Position numbers and translations under genes: made by a program. Of a DNA stretch of 64,000 nt, positions 37,449-48,370 are shown one piece after another; positions within the stretch are counted from its first letter, which is position 1; every line of letters begins with the position of its first letter. The stretch is from Rhyacophila brunnea (lineage: Eukaryota; Arthropoda; Insecta; Trichoptera; Rhyacophilidae). The notes beneath the pieces are model-generated. The model was not told the origin of the DNA and ran no database searches. It saw only the letters and a list, made by a program, of their open reading frames with translations. Where the stretch lies: positions 1-64,000 of the forward strand of contig JAGYXB010000135.1 in assembly GCA_022495005.1 (NCBI GenBank), given 5' to 3'.

Positions 37449-38962
37449 TCTATATCTATATATATACCTATATATCTATATATATATATAAAACAAAGTC
37501 GGGTTAGTTACACCATTTATAACTCAAGAACGGCTGGACTGATTTTTATGATCTTTGATTTGTTGGATTTGTCTCCGCCCCGAATAGCATAATAACTATT
37601 AAAACATCGGATAAAATCGGGAAAAATTATGAAGCAAATTAATTTTCTCATACATTTTGTATGGAACGGCTTTTGACTGTTATCGATGAATTTGATGGAT
37701 GAACCTCGCGCATTCGAAAAGTAAGAAAATCACAAAAAAAAAAATCTAATCTAAATTTAAAATCCATATACAACGCCATCTCTGATACATGACAGAAACA
37801 ATAAACAAGACACAAACAAACAAAAGAATGAATGAAAATGGCGTTGTGTGCATTATCCTTTGACAGTTGATTCAGTTCAGCCTCAGATAATCGGGATAAT
37901 CCCGAAAGACTTTGTTGTAGACCCCGGCGAATTTTGGAGGAATTAAGTCTGCCTGAATCTTCTTTGCTTCTTCGACTGCGTCCATCAAATAAATCAAACG
38001 AATACAAACGACCCAAAATTTTCGTTCAATTAAATTCAACGCCAAGGATAAAATTACATGATCTTAACGCTGGTATTGCTCATTATTTACCTACCAATTT
38101 CAAAATCCGTCCTTCGGACTTCATTCGACAATCGATCTCCGTGAATAATCGAGCCGATTACCATCTAGGCCAATGACATTAATATGGAAGAAACATCTGG
38201 AAAATAAAATGACACTCACTTTGTGTCGGGTCTGCCGGATGGCGAAATTCATATTTTAATATCGGTATCCTACGCTCAAGTGAACATTCTGCTTGTAAGC
38301 GGTCTGGCGACACCGCTCGGTCTGCCCATACAAAATTTCTGACTGTCAGGTTTCGACTCCGCCGTTATTATTGTGTTACAAAATGCCAATGTGCCTAGTT
38401 AAAAATTGTAAAAAAAATGTACTATGCACTCCAAGAAAGATGGGATATCACTTTTCATTTCAGTATTATTTATTATTGATAAAATGCCATTTTAAGATAT
38501 TGATATTCAATGCAATTGGGTGGCAGAAACCATTGGACAGATGCCTGCGCTGGGCTCACATGCGTCTAACATCGTCGTAAGTAACCTAGAATCTGTTTCT
38601 AACGTAATGAGTAATGACACTAATACGCCATTACAATAAAGGTTATATTACTATAAATTCTCGAAGCTTGTATAGCATAATGGAAATGGATACGTCATAT
38701 GGTCACGTGACGTCTACCTATACATCTGTGAATGACTTTCATGCACAATTTCTCGTGCGCGCCGATATGAAGTGAGTTGTCCATTTAATATGTCATTGAT
38801 CTAGGCGCACAAATAGCTATTTCAATCGTGATTTTCAAACGGTAAGTTGCCTTCCAATATGTTCACTTTGTAAGGTTATCAAATTTGTGATTGTGCGCGC
38901 ATCGACAATTGCTTCATTGTGTAATTTTGAATTGTGTGATTAATTTTCCAGTGCTATTTACA

Positions 38963-40375
38963 ATGCCGCGAGCCAGAAGATCTAATCTTTCACAGCGAAG
39001 CCGTAATGCAGTTAGACTTCGAAATAATGCTTATCAATCCACTGCAGATGAACAAGAAATCGCACGAGAAGAGCGCCGCAATGACAATAATTTCACTAAT
39101 TTCACTGATTTCATTTCAGGTGTGGAAACCAAGAAGGTTAGCTCGATGAATTATTACGCATATCGTTTGATGATTCGTCAAAATGCTGACAACAGATTTG
39201 CTGCGATTTCATCGATTGCTTCAGAAATATTGCGTCAACATGTACGTCAAAATTGAGACGGAGCGCCTCACTTTCATTCGGTTGAACCAAGCCAAACTGC
39301 GTTCGGAGGAGTATATTCATTTATGCGATGCAATCCACACCGAAGGAGATGCAGCTAATGTTGGTCCGATTGACTATTCTACCGGCGACGTACCTACATT
39401 GGCAGCCCGCGTCAGGTGCATGAATATGCGCAAGATGCAATGACATATGTTTGTCATTACGGTCGTCCAGATCTATTCATCACCTTTACGTGCAATCCGA
39501 AATGGATAGAAATTGTTCAACTACTGCTCCTCGGACGAACATCAAGTGATCGGCACGACATCACCTCACGTGTCTTCAAACAAAAAATCCTGTTGCTGAT
39601 GAACTACATTGTTAAGCATCGCGTCTTTGGGGATACTCGATGCTGGATGTATTCGATTGAATGGCAAAAACGAGGCTTGCCGCATGCACACATTCTTAAT
39701 ATTTGGTTAGTGGAAAGAATTCGACCAGCCCAAATAGATGACATCATATGTGCCGAGATTCCTGATCCCGAAAGCGATCCAGACCTTCATGATGTTGTAA
39801 TTACTAACATGATTCACGGACCGTGTGGCGCTATCAACCCGATCACCGTGCATGGTCGACGGCAAGTGTTCCAAGCATTATCCACGAAATTTGACGGCGG
39901 AGACTATCACTGCCAACGATGGTTATCCACTGTATCGGCGTCGATCACCCGATGATAACGGTAGAACTATCACAACGAAAGTGAAAGGAAACGATATCGT
40001 GTTCGACAGCACTTGGATTGTTCCGTATTCGCCACTTCTTTCAAAAACATTCAAGGCGCATTGCAACGTGGAGTGGCGGTTTTTGGCGTTCAAACTCCCA
40101 ATACCAACGATGAAATCACGCACTATTAATCGATATTAGTCGATATGTGAGCTGCAATGAAGCGATTTGGCGTATATTCTCATTCCCCATTCATGAACGT
40201 CATCCTACTGTTGTTCATTGGGCGGTGCATCTGGAGAATGGTAAACGAGTTTATTTCAACGCATCGAATGTTGCTCAACGTGCTGAAACACCACCAGCGA
40301 CAACATTGTCCAGTTTCTTTTCGATTTGCCAAAGCGATCCGTTTGCACGAACGCTGCTCTACTCTGAGACAGTGG
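38963..40375 (+). pseudogene. Helitron Rep/HUH endonuclease region, broken
   Basis: Translation begins at ATG 38963 (RRSNLSQRSRNAVRLRN), the usual basic Helitron N-terminus. It continues with VSSMNYYAYRLMIRQNADN, and then the frame shifts near 39200. The next frame gives RLTFIRLNQAKLRSEEYIHL and DYSTGDVPTLAAR. A further shift near 39415 leads to AMTYVCHYGRPDLFITFTCN and the HUH motif GLPHAHIL (with an extra Asn before IWL). After another break at about 39930, 40143-40375 encodes FSFPIHERHPTVVHWAVHLE and DPFARTLLYSE. The N-terminal zinc-finger portion is deleted. Rep proteins nick and join single-stranded DNA during rolling-circle transposition. Homology ends abruptly near 40375, where CAGTGGCGCACTCAGGATTT begins; this looks like the end of another element. 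Confidence 0.85.
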
Positions 40376-41185
40376 CGCACTCAGGATTTAATATTGGGGG
40401 CAAGGAGGTGAATATAAATTAGTCCCATAGGCTCTTTTTCTTCTTCATATAATTATTTTTACATATTTTCACAATACACGGCGGTATATTTTCATAGTTT
40501 CTCCTAGTTTTTATTAAATTGGAGACATAGTGGCGGTAACCGTTGAGCGTGTCATCAGCGACTGGTGGATTGGAAGTGACTAACAGAGTAACAGCGACAG
40601 CATGCTGGACATGTGCGCCTAGTATGCTAAAACATTACTCAAATAATATCGGCTGTGCTACCCGCTTAGTCTAGAGAACTACAATATTTATGCCGAATTC
40701 TACTGAAAAAAAAAGTTCTTTTGATTTATACCATCACCGACTGTAGTGGATGTAGTCGTTCTTTTCGCAGAATGTTTATCGTCGATTTTTGGTTTTTATT
40801 GAGGTTCCAAAATATTAATTGAAAATGGACATAAAAATATTATTGAATTTAACTTATACACAAACCTACTCAACACAACACAGCCTAATTTCGCTTTTAT
40901 CGGTCTTTTGTCTATTGCATTCGGTATACCTACAGTCCTACACCACGGCCCCCACATCTTGAAACGGGCTCTCAGGCTAGGATATTTGGCGGGGATTAAA
41001 GGTGGTGTGAAACACCACATTAACGTTTTTCAAATTGTGTTTTAGTTCAAATAAACGGTATCTACTTATACAGTGAATTATTGGCGATTTTTCATACATC
41101 TACTCTAATGTTTAATAATTGTTGGTCAACGGATGGTCGACCCCAAGTGGACACATTGACGCCAGTAGATGTGTTCATAGCAAAA
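40376..41185. repeat. Unidentified inserted DNA inside the Helitron
   Basis: Starts with a hAT-like CAGTGGCGCACTCAGGATTT string at about 40371, but no matching right end was seen. It includes, at 40935-40975 on the minus strand, a GC-rich fragment like that at 17315-17355. Confidence 0.4.
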
Positions 41186-43126
41186 CGTCGCTATAGGATT
41201 TGTTTCCCGAATAGACCAAATGTCAATTTTACAGGAGACTAAAAACAAATTTCATTGTCGTATATTTAAATATCAGTAGATTTATCAATCATTCTTTCTA
41301 CACTGTATGATTGCAACATTATCTAAGAATAGATTCCAAGAATAATATACTGTTATAAATCATTAAATGCACAGAAAATACGTTTTATTTACAAGTACTC
41401 ACTGTGGATATTCGGGAAATTTTTAGCGCTCTCTCAGAATAATGGATATTCGGGACCAAATAAGGACGTTCGGGATTTAAGACCGTATCGTATTGCTGCA
41501 CGGCCCACGGATTACTGAGTGGTGAAAAAGTACGCGCCTCAAATGTTATATTTATTTACACGATAATTGTTAATAATTACTTCTACTATTTAAATACTTA
41601 ATGTTCGTAATCACCGAAGTTCGTATGAAATAATAACATGCGGCAATCGCTTTTTCGGTTTTTTCGGATTAAGTACCTAATAAAATAGTTTTTAAGTAAT
41701 TAACTATTGTTTTATTGAACGAATAATTCACAAGATTTAAGAATGTACCATTCTAATAATTGAACACACATAATTTTTAAAATCACTTCTGAGAAAAAAT
41801 ATTATAACCAATAGATAAAATCTTTTTGAAAAAAGTAAAACACCCGGCAGGAATCGTCCCTGCATCTCCTGGGTTTACGACCCAGTCCACGAATTATCCA
41901 CTATGCTACGAGGTGACATACTTATGAAGACAAACTTTAACTATTGGCCTTTTAATACCTGCTCATCAGTATTCTTCAAAATCAAGCGACTATCGGCGAT
42001 CGGTTTTTGTTTATTAAATAAAAGTAGGTATCTACTACTTCAATTACTAACCGACGTCACGGATTTCTCCAATATTTTATGATGGTATTTACTCATACTT
42101 GCTAACAATTTTATATTAATACTTGTTCCAAAAAAAAAAAATATGTATATATTATATCTGTATATTATTATATCTTTATATTTCTATAATTAACAATTAA
42201 ACTTATTACAAACCACCAAATAAATATTATATATTATTTACTATTGGAATGACGACACAAAATAATAGCATCAATAAATTAATTACCATTGGCTGCTAAT
42301 ATTAGGTAGGTACCAATATCCTAAGTATATAATATTCACCAAATAAATAGTTACTAACATACATATTAAATTAAATTAACTATCAGCGCATTCAAAAATA
42401 AATAAAAGCATCGCCTTTATTTTCATAGAAATACCTAGATTAAAAGTAAAATAAAGACAAACAATGCTTGATTAATAATAATTTAAAATAATAATTATTT
42501 TTTACGTCATAGTAGTTGCCGGGTCATACTGTAGAATTCATATAACCGTTGGATTTTGTGTCATTTATCAAAACAAAATGCAGTTATTTAGGTTAAAATA
42601 CTCACTTCCATAACTTTACTATAAGTTCAGGGCAAACTGGTGATGTATCAGCTATAAATGATCTCTTCAAATTTGATGAATTCACTATTAAAACAATAGT
42701 AACTTTAAAAACAATATCAATAAGACGAAATTTGAAAGAGGCCCCCGGACGGCCGAAAAATATGAAAGTGGGCGTGATTGTTTTAGAACTAGACAGCGTG
42801 AATGTGGGAGCGAGATGCACGGCGTCAGCGCGGTTTGATTGGCTAAAGTCATATTCGGGAAATAAACACTCAGCCAGAGATATATTTCGACCGAAATTAA
42901 CTTGGATATTCAGGTACGAATAGTTGGACCTTCGGGAGAACACCACGGAGTATTTGTAACTTAACATGGCGTATTCGGGTTTTTTAAAAAAAATATCTCT
43001 GTTCCTAGATAAAAATATATTGTTTTTATAAATGATTTTGGTAGAGTTCGAGAAAAGAAATTGAACTGCATTAAAATGTCGATTTCGACGAAAATGGATA
43101 TTCGGGAAACAAATCCTATAGCGACA
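41186..43126. mobile_element. TIR element copy A (longer copy)
   Basis: The left end CGTCGCTATAGGATTTGTTT is mirrored by the right end ATCCTATAGCGAC(A) at 43126. AAAA flanks both sides (41182-41185 and 43127-43130), consistent with a 4-bp target duplication. Left and right thirds match copy B (49004-49712) closely. The middle (about 41410-42640) is missing from B. The motif TATTCGGGA and variants recur near both ends. On the minus strand a frame runs from inside the right TIR region to about 42602 and is followed by GTGAGT, so it may be a 5' exon of a lost transposase (IADTSPVCPELIVKLWK). I recognise no domain. The 4-bp duplication would fit Sola or Academ elements, but this is only a hint. 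Confidence 0.7.
41841..41915 (-). repeat. tRNA-like sequence (pseudogene or SINE head)
   Basis: On the minus strand TAGCATAGTGGATAATTCG fits an A-box, CTGGGTCGTAAACCCAG forms a 5-bp anticodon-type stem with 7-base loop, and GCAGGGACGATTCCTGC a T-arm. The D-arm to anticodon distance is about four bases too long and position 33 is C, so a working tRNA is unlikely. It sits in the middle part of TIR copy A. Confidence 0.45.
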
Positions 43127-43130
43127 AAAA

Positions 43131-46100
43131 GTTGGGAAATGCCAAACTGCCAGCAAGTCCCATCTGCTGGCCTCCCCGCGGCGACCTCCGGGCAAACATA
43201 GCTATCAGCAGGGGGCGAAGGGCGAGTGACCGGCGCCATAAAACTGGCCTTCTAGCTAAGGGAAGGAAATCCCCGACAGAATAACCTGGTCCACCCGACC
43301 TTCAGGGCCCTCGTGGCTCAGGCCTCGGGAGCGCTGGGCTAATCACCTTGCCTCCTTAAACGAAACAGATTAACAAAACAGCTACACAGCAGCCTCGGAC
43401 GACAACCGGCTCTGTAAAACGACGACCTTGCATGGAAATGGACAATGAAACAGGTAGTGTAATCCTCTCTAACAACTCGAGTATGCGCATTGGGACATAT
43501 AATGTTCGCACCCTGCGTACCCCCGGAAAGGACCTGCACGCCACACGCATCATGCACACCTACGGTGTGGACATCCTAGGGCTGAGCGAAGTGCGCTGGA
43601 AAGGAGCCGGGAGAAAGTTGATTGAGGGTTACTCTATTGTCTACTCAGGTCAGGAGCAATACCATCGCCTGGGAGTGGCAGTATTGATGTCAAAGAGAGC
43701 GGCTCGTTGCCTCGTGAAATGGGAACCGATCTCGGAGAGACTGATACGTGCCTCCTTCAAGACGCCTGGTAGCTCCTTGACGCCCCCACTGAGGATGCTG
43801 ACGCGCAGATAAAGGATGTTTTTTACGATTCTCTCCACGCGGCAGTCTCCGCCATCCCCCGAAGACACCGCGTGATTGTAATGGGAGATTATAATGCGAG
43901 AGTAGGAGCAGACCCGGTGCTTGGCCCCACGGTGATGGGACGACACGGCCTCGGTAACCCCAACGATAATGGTGAGCGGCTCGTAGAATTCGCCATTCTG
44001 AACGAGCTCGCAATCGGAGGCACTGTTTTTCCCCACAAATACATTCACAAATATACGTGGACGTCTCCTGATGGACGCACGAGGACGCAGATTGACAACT
44101 TCTTGTACAGCTTGAAGCACCGAAAAGAACTTCTCGACGTGCGTACTTACAGAGGCGCCGATATCCATAGCGATGATGAGTTACTTATTGGAAACATCCG
44201 AGTAAAACTCAGTCGCCAGTCGAGGCCTCCAAAGCGCGAACGAATTGACGTTGAGAAGCTCCGACGCCGAAGAATTCGAATCGACTTCGAAACTGCTGTA
44301 CCAGATAGTGTAGATTGTATCTACGAGCGGCACAAATCTGAATCCGACCTCATTGAGGCGGACTGGAGCCTCATAAAGAGTGCGATTGTGTCGTCGGCTC
44401 GTACCGTCCTTGGTACCAGTGAGCAGCCAAAGTGGATGTCTGACGAAACGTGGGTTGAAATTGGTGAACGAGCCAGGCTGAAAGCCCTGAGAGACGAGGA
44501 GACAGACCCCGACCGAACCGAGGACCGCCGGACTGACTACCAGACCCAAGACAGGGTAGTCAAACGATCCGTGCGGTTGGACAAGCGCAATTTTATGAAC
44601 CGGCAAATTGAAGCGGCAGAGGAGGCAGCAAGCAGAAATGACACCAGGAAACTCTTCCGAATCACCCGTGAAGTCTGCGGCAGGCGACCACCGACTCCCG
44701 GAGCCATTCGTGGTCCCAGTGGAGCAATAGAGTCTGACGCAGAATGCGTCAAGAAGATTTGGAAGAATCATTTCTGCGGAGTGCTGAACCGCCCACCCCC
44801 TTTGGATCCCTTTGATATATCTGCGGAAGCTTTACTTTTGGGCATTCCCCGAGCGACCGACATTTCCGATTGCCCACCCATGCATACCGAGATAAAATCG
44901 GCTGTGAAAAGGCTCAAGAACGGAAAGGCACCGGGGGGAGACGGGATTTATCCTGAATTCCTCAAGTACAGCTTGAGCGCAATCCTGCACCCTATGTTTC
45001 ATCTGATGACAAAGGTGTGGGAAGAAGAGCGCTGCCCAAGGGACTGGGTGAACGGTGAAATCATCACACTTCTTAAAAAAGGTGACCCTCTAAGCTGCGA
45101 CAATTACCGAGGCATTACGCTACTCAGTGTTCCGGGAAAGATTTTGGCAAACATCATTTTGATGAGAATAAGGGACCCAATAATGCACGTCCTCAGGAAT
45201 AACCAAGCCGGGTTTCTACCTGGTCGAGCGTGTGCAGACCAAATCCACAACCTTCGATGTCTCCTCCAGCAGAGCCATGAGCTGAACAGTCCGATGGCTT
45301 GCTGCTTTGTGGATTATGAGGCTTTCGACAGTCCGCACCGCCCCTCTCTCTGGATGATACTGGGAGCATACGGGATCCCTTCCAAGATCATTGCCATAAT
45401 CAAAAGCCTGCACAAGAATAGTGAATGCTGTGTCAGAATTGGAGACACTGTCACGGAATGGTTCGGGGTCACGACCGGAGTCAGACAGGGTTGTGTCCTT
45501 GCACCGTTTCTCTTTATCATTCTCTTTGACTTCACACTACGGAAGTCAATACCACCCGACCGAGGCATACCTGTTACCCCCACGGTGAAGCTATGTGACC
45601 TGGAATACGCCGATGACGCTGTCCTATTCGACAACTCAATCGAGGGCATTCAAGAGACAATTGACAGGTTGCATAACAACTCCTCTCGTGTTGGTTTGAA
45701 AATCAACGCGAAGAAAACCAACGTCTTGTGCAATAGCACCTGTCCTGATCAAGATTTCCCTCTGATTAGCGATGGCAAAAACATCGAGAGCGTCGACAGC
45801 TTCAAGTACCTGGGTGTACACATCACGGGAGATGGCATTTTGCAGAAAGAGCTCGCTATCCGAATGGGAATGGCTGCAGCAACATTCAACTCGATGCGAA
45901 ATGTCTGGGACTCACGGTTGTACTCGGTCGAAACCAAATGCCGCCTATTCGACGCTTGCATTCTGACGGTGCTTCTTTACGGTAGCGAATCATGGCACCT
46001 TACGAAGGGTCAGAGCAACCGTATACTGAGCTTCGAAAACAGATGTTCGTGACGAATACTGGGTGTGCGGTGGTATGACTTTAGGAGCAACGAGGAGATA

Positions 46101-46412
46101 AGAGAACGCACCAAGCAGCCTCTCATCACGCTGAAAGTGAAGAGGCGACGTTGGACCTGGCTCGGCCACGTGCTGCGGATGACAGAAGAGAACTTTAACC
46201 TGGCTTGCCTGTTCTTCAAGCTAACCGGATTCCGGCGACCTGGAAGGCCGCTTAATACAATCTACAGAGTGTATACGGCGGAGCTACGGGATGCTGGTTT
46301 GACCTGGAACGAAGCAAGAAGACTGGCGAGCGACAGGGATTCTTGGAGGCGCCGCGTGGTGTCCATATGCTCCAGTTAAGGGGCGGATATGGACAAAGAA
46401 GAAGAAGAATAA
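43131..46412 (+). mobile_element. RTE-like non-LTR retrotransposon, nearly full length but dead
   Basis: A GC-richer 5' region (from about 43131, just after TIR copy A) leads into an endonuclease/reverse transcriptase coding region and a short 3' end GGACAAAGAAGAAGAAGAAT. The CFDP2-like endonuclease N-terminus and the single long ORF suggest the RTE group; this was assigned from motifs, not a tree. It lies inside the plus-strand Helitron in the same orientation. It is the most complete retrotransposon in the window. Confidence 0.8.
43432..46379 (+). pseudogene. LINE endonuclease-reverse transcriptase ORF, broken
   Basis: The first frame (from 43432, stop at 43812) encodes the APE-type endonuclease start: MRIGTYNVRTLRTPGK and GVDILGLSEVRWKGAG (catalytic Asn and Glu). 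After RASFKT a deletion shifts the frame. The second frame picks up at APTEDADAQIKDVFYDSLHA and includes VIVMGDYNARVG and TQIDNFLYS. The usual catalytic SDH near the endonuclease end reads SDD (about 44170-44178), so the His is lost. The RT contains NYRGITLLSVPGKI, NNQAGFLPGRACADQ, TTGVRQGCVLAPFL and the active-site EYADDAVLF. In the FVDYEAFDS block one residue appears deleted. A TGA at 46050-46052 interrupts, and the same frame then continues RILGVRWYDFRSNEEIRE, RRRWTWLGHVLRM and WRRRVVSICSS to 46379. At least two inactivating lesions plus a lost catalytic residue are therefore visible. Confidence 0.85.
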
Positions 46413-46497
46413 TGGAGCTGTCGAGTATCGACACATAATAATCAGAAAATATATTGCATCATTATGTAAATTAAAATGATCATGGCCATGAAGTATA

Positions 46498-46612
46498 ATA
46501 GCGCCGCAGGCGACTTTTTTTTACTATAAAAGCTAATTTATGATGTGTGTTTATCTCACTTATCTAGTCAACCCGACACGCCGGGCCCCCAGGCTAGAGC
46601 CCTAACAGCCCT
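46498..46612 (-). repeat. GC-rich dispersed repeat, copy 2
   Basis: Reverse-complement match to 17019-17150. In minus orientation it contains GGGCTCTAGCCTGGGGGCCC, GGCGTGTCGGGTTGACTAG, AAACACACATCATAAATT and AAAGTCGCCTGCGGCGCTAT in that order. Confidence 0.6.
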
Positions 46613-46884
46613 CCAAATCCATGACCTACACCACTCCGGAATTCGGGTGGAATTTTTTGACAGTTCCATTAGGGATTGGGTTTCTAAAAAAACCTGACAT
46701 TAGTGTTTCTAAATTAAAATCTAAGAAATTTTTCTAAAAAGGGGTGCTGGAGAATAATTACAAATCATGTTTATGCCGTGTTTTTATTTGTCTAAGCCCA
46801 AGATATAGTTTATTAACTTTCAATTTCAATGTTTAAAATCATTCTGATAATTTTCATCTTTGGTGGGTGCCCGCGCATTCCCAA

Positions 46885-47560
46885 AAGTGTCAAACTTAGA
46901 ATCTCTCTTTTAAGAGGACAGCGCATCGCGCTTCTGTCCATTACCTAGGCCTACCGTACTACCTCAACTGACGCGCTCCCGGTCCTGGCCGGCATTCTCC
47001 CACTTGACCTGCACATTCAGGCCAGCGGCGCTTCAATATTGCTCCTCAAGGGCGAGGAGGCCGACGTTGGTGATTTTCACCTCTTCCCCCCTCCTCGGCT
47101 AGCTGGCGAAGGAGTAGCATTATTGAAGCGCAGAATTAGACTTATGTCGCTCGATACGGCTATTAAAACCTGGCAGCGAAAGTGGGACGAATCTACCAAG
47201 GGCCGGCACACATATACGTTTTTTCCAGACATACAGTGGCGAATGGAGATAACCAAATATCTGACTCCAGACCATTACACCAGTCAATTTGTGATTGGTT
47301 ATGGTGGATTCGCTGGCAAGCTCTTCGAGCTTGGACTTGCAAGCCGTCCGACATGTCCATGCGGAGGGGAAATACAGGATGCCAACCACATCCTATGGGA
47401 GTGTCTGAGTATGTGCTCCGAACGGGAGGAAATGCTCAGGTCGGTCCAACCAGCTGTTGGACCCATCGGCCTGTCCGACCTGGTTGCTACTAAGGCCAAT
47501 TATCTTGCTTTCAAAAAATTTGCGGCGTCTTACTACGGGCGTGAAGATCTCTTCACATAA
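46885..47560 (+). pseudogene. C-terminal fragment of an R1/LOA-like LINE
   Basis: One frame encodes LRISLLRGQRIALLSIT, an in-frame TAG at about 46947, then AYRTTSTDALPVLAGILPLD and LHIQASGASILLLKG. This is the typical RT-thumb end of R1/LOA/Jockey-type elements. It continues through WQRKWDESTKGRHTYTFFPD to a CCHC-like zinc knuckle CPCGGEIQDANHILWEC and ends with a TAA at 47558-47560. The RT palm is missing, so this is a truncated insertion. It is on the same strand as the surrounding Helitron and the RTE-like LINE but belongs to a different clade. Confidence 0.8.
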
Positions 47561-48370
47561 ATATTGCTGCCTGTATGATTAGCTTCGTTCTTTGATTTAA
47601 TAAACAAGTAGCTTCATTTTCTATTTAGTAATTTCCATGTGCTTTTTCTCTCCCTGGCACTTTGCATTAGAGTAAACTCAGTAAACTCAGTCAGAGCTTA
47701 CTTTGAGCGTAGCAACCTAAGTCTTGGGCACTTTCTCCCAGGACACTCCCAGGCCAATTCTTAGATGCTTCACATCACCAATTGACGGGTCCCGTGATAC
47801 TCTCGATTAAGACCGAGGGTGGTACGGGGCGGGTTTGGTGGAGGGAATTTAACTTCAATGTAGCTGTAGTATATTAGTGATCAGATATCTATTTTGAATG
47901 TATCAAATTATTCGACCATTCCCAGCGGATCATATTCCAGTAAACAACTGTTAGCTGGGTCAGCAGATTGATTGGCGATATTAAATACGGTATCGCAATG
48001 GATAATTAGCCGAATAATCATTTCCCATAGTATCATATTTTCTTATGACTGTAATAATAAATAAAATTTTACAAGCTACTCGATTTAAGCCGCTGACTCT
48101 ATAATTAGTCTAATATAATTATATACTAGAATATAATGTTTATGTATTACTTTTGATTGTATAAATAACGAATAATGATTTATCTAAATGTCACTCGAAT
48201 CTAAGTACCTGGTTCGTAACTATCTCAGTAGATTATATGTACTGTCATTGTATTTATACTATTGTACCAATTGTTACGCTGCTAATAAAAATTCGCTCTT
48301 GCTAAATCTTCGACTTCATCACCATCATCCTCAACCCACACATCGAACACCACAGTAGTGACACAACAGA
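47561..48370 (+). repeat. LINE 3' UTR and unidentified inserted DNA
   Basis: The first part is probably the 3' UTR of the R1-like fragment. The rest, up to the resumption of Helitron helicase homology at about 48371, is unidentified. Confidence 0.4.

Noticed and set aside
37648..38016. 122-codon minus-strand frame near the Helitron start
   Set aside because: It lies in the known-type non-coding 5' region of the Helitron and matches no protein I know.
41841..41915. Functional tRNA gene
   Set aside because: Arm spacing is wrong and U33 is replaced by C. Kept only as a tRNA-like repeat.
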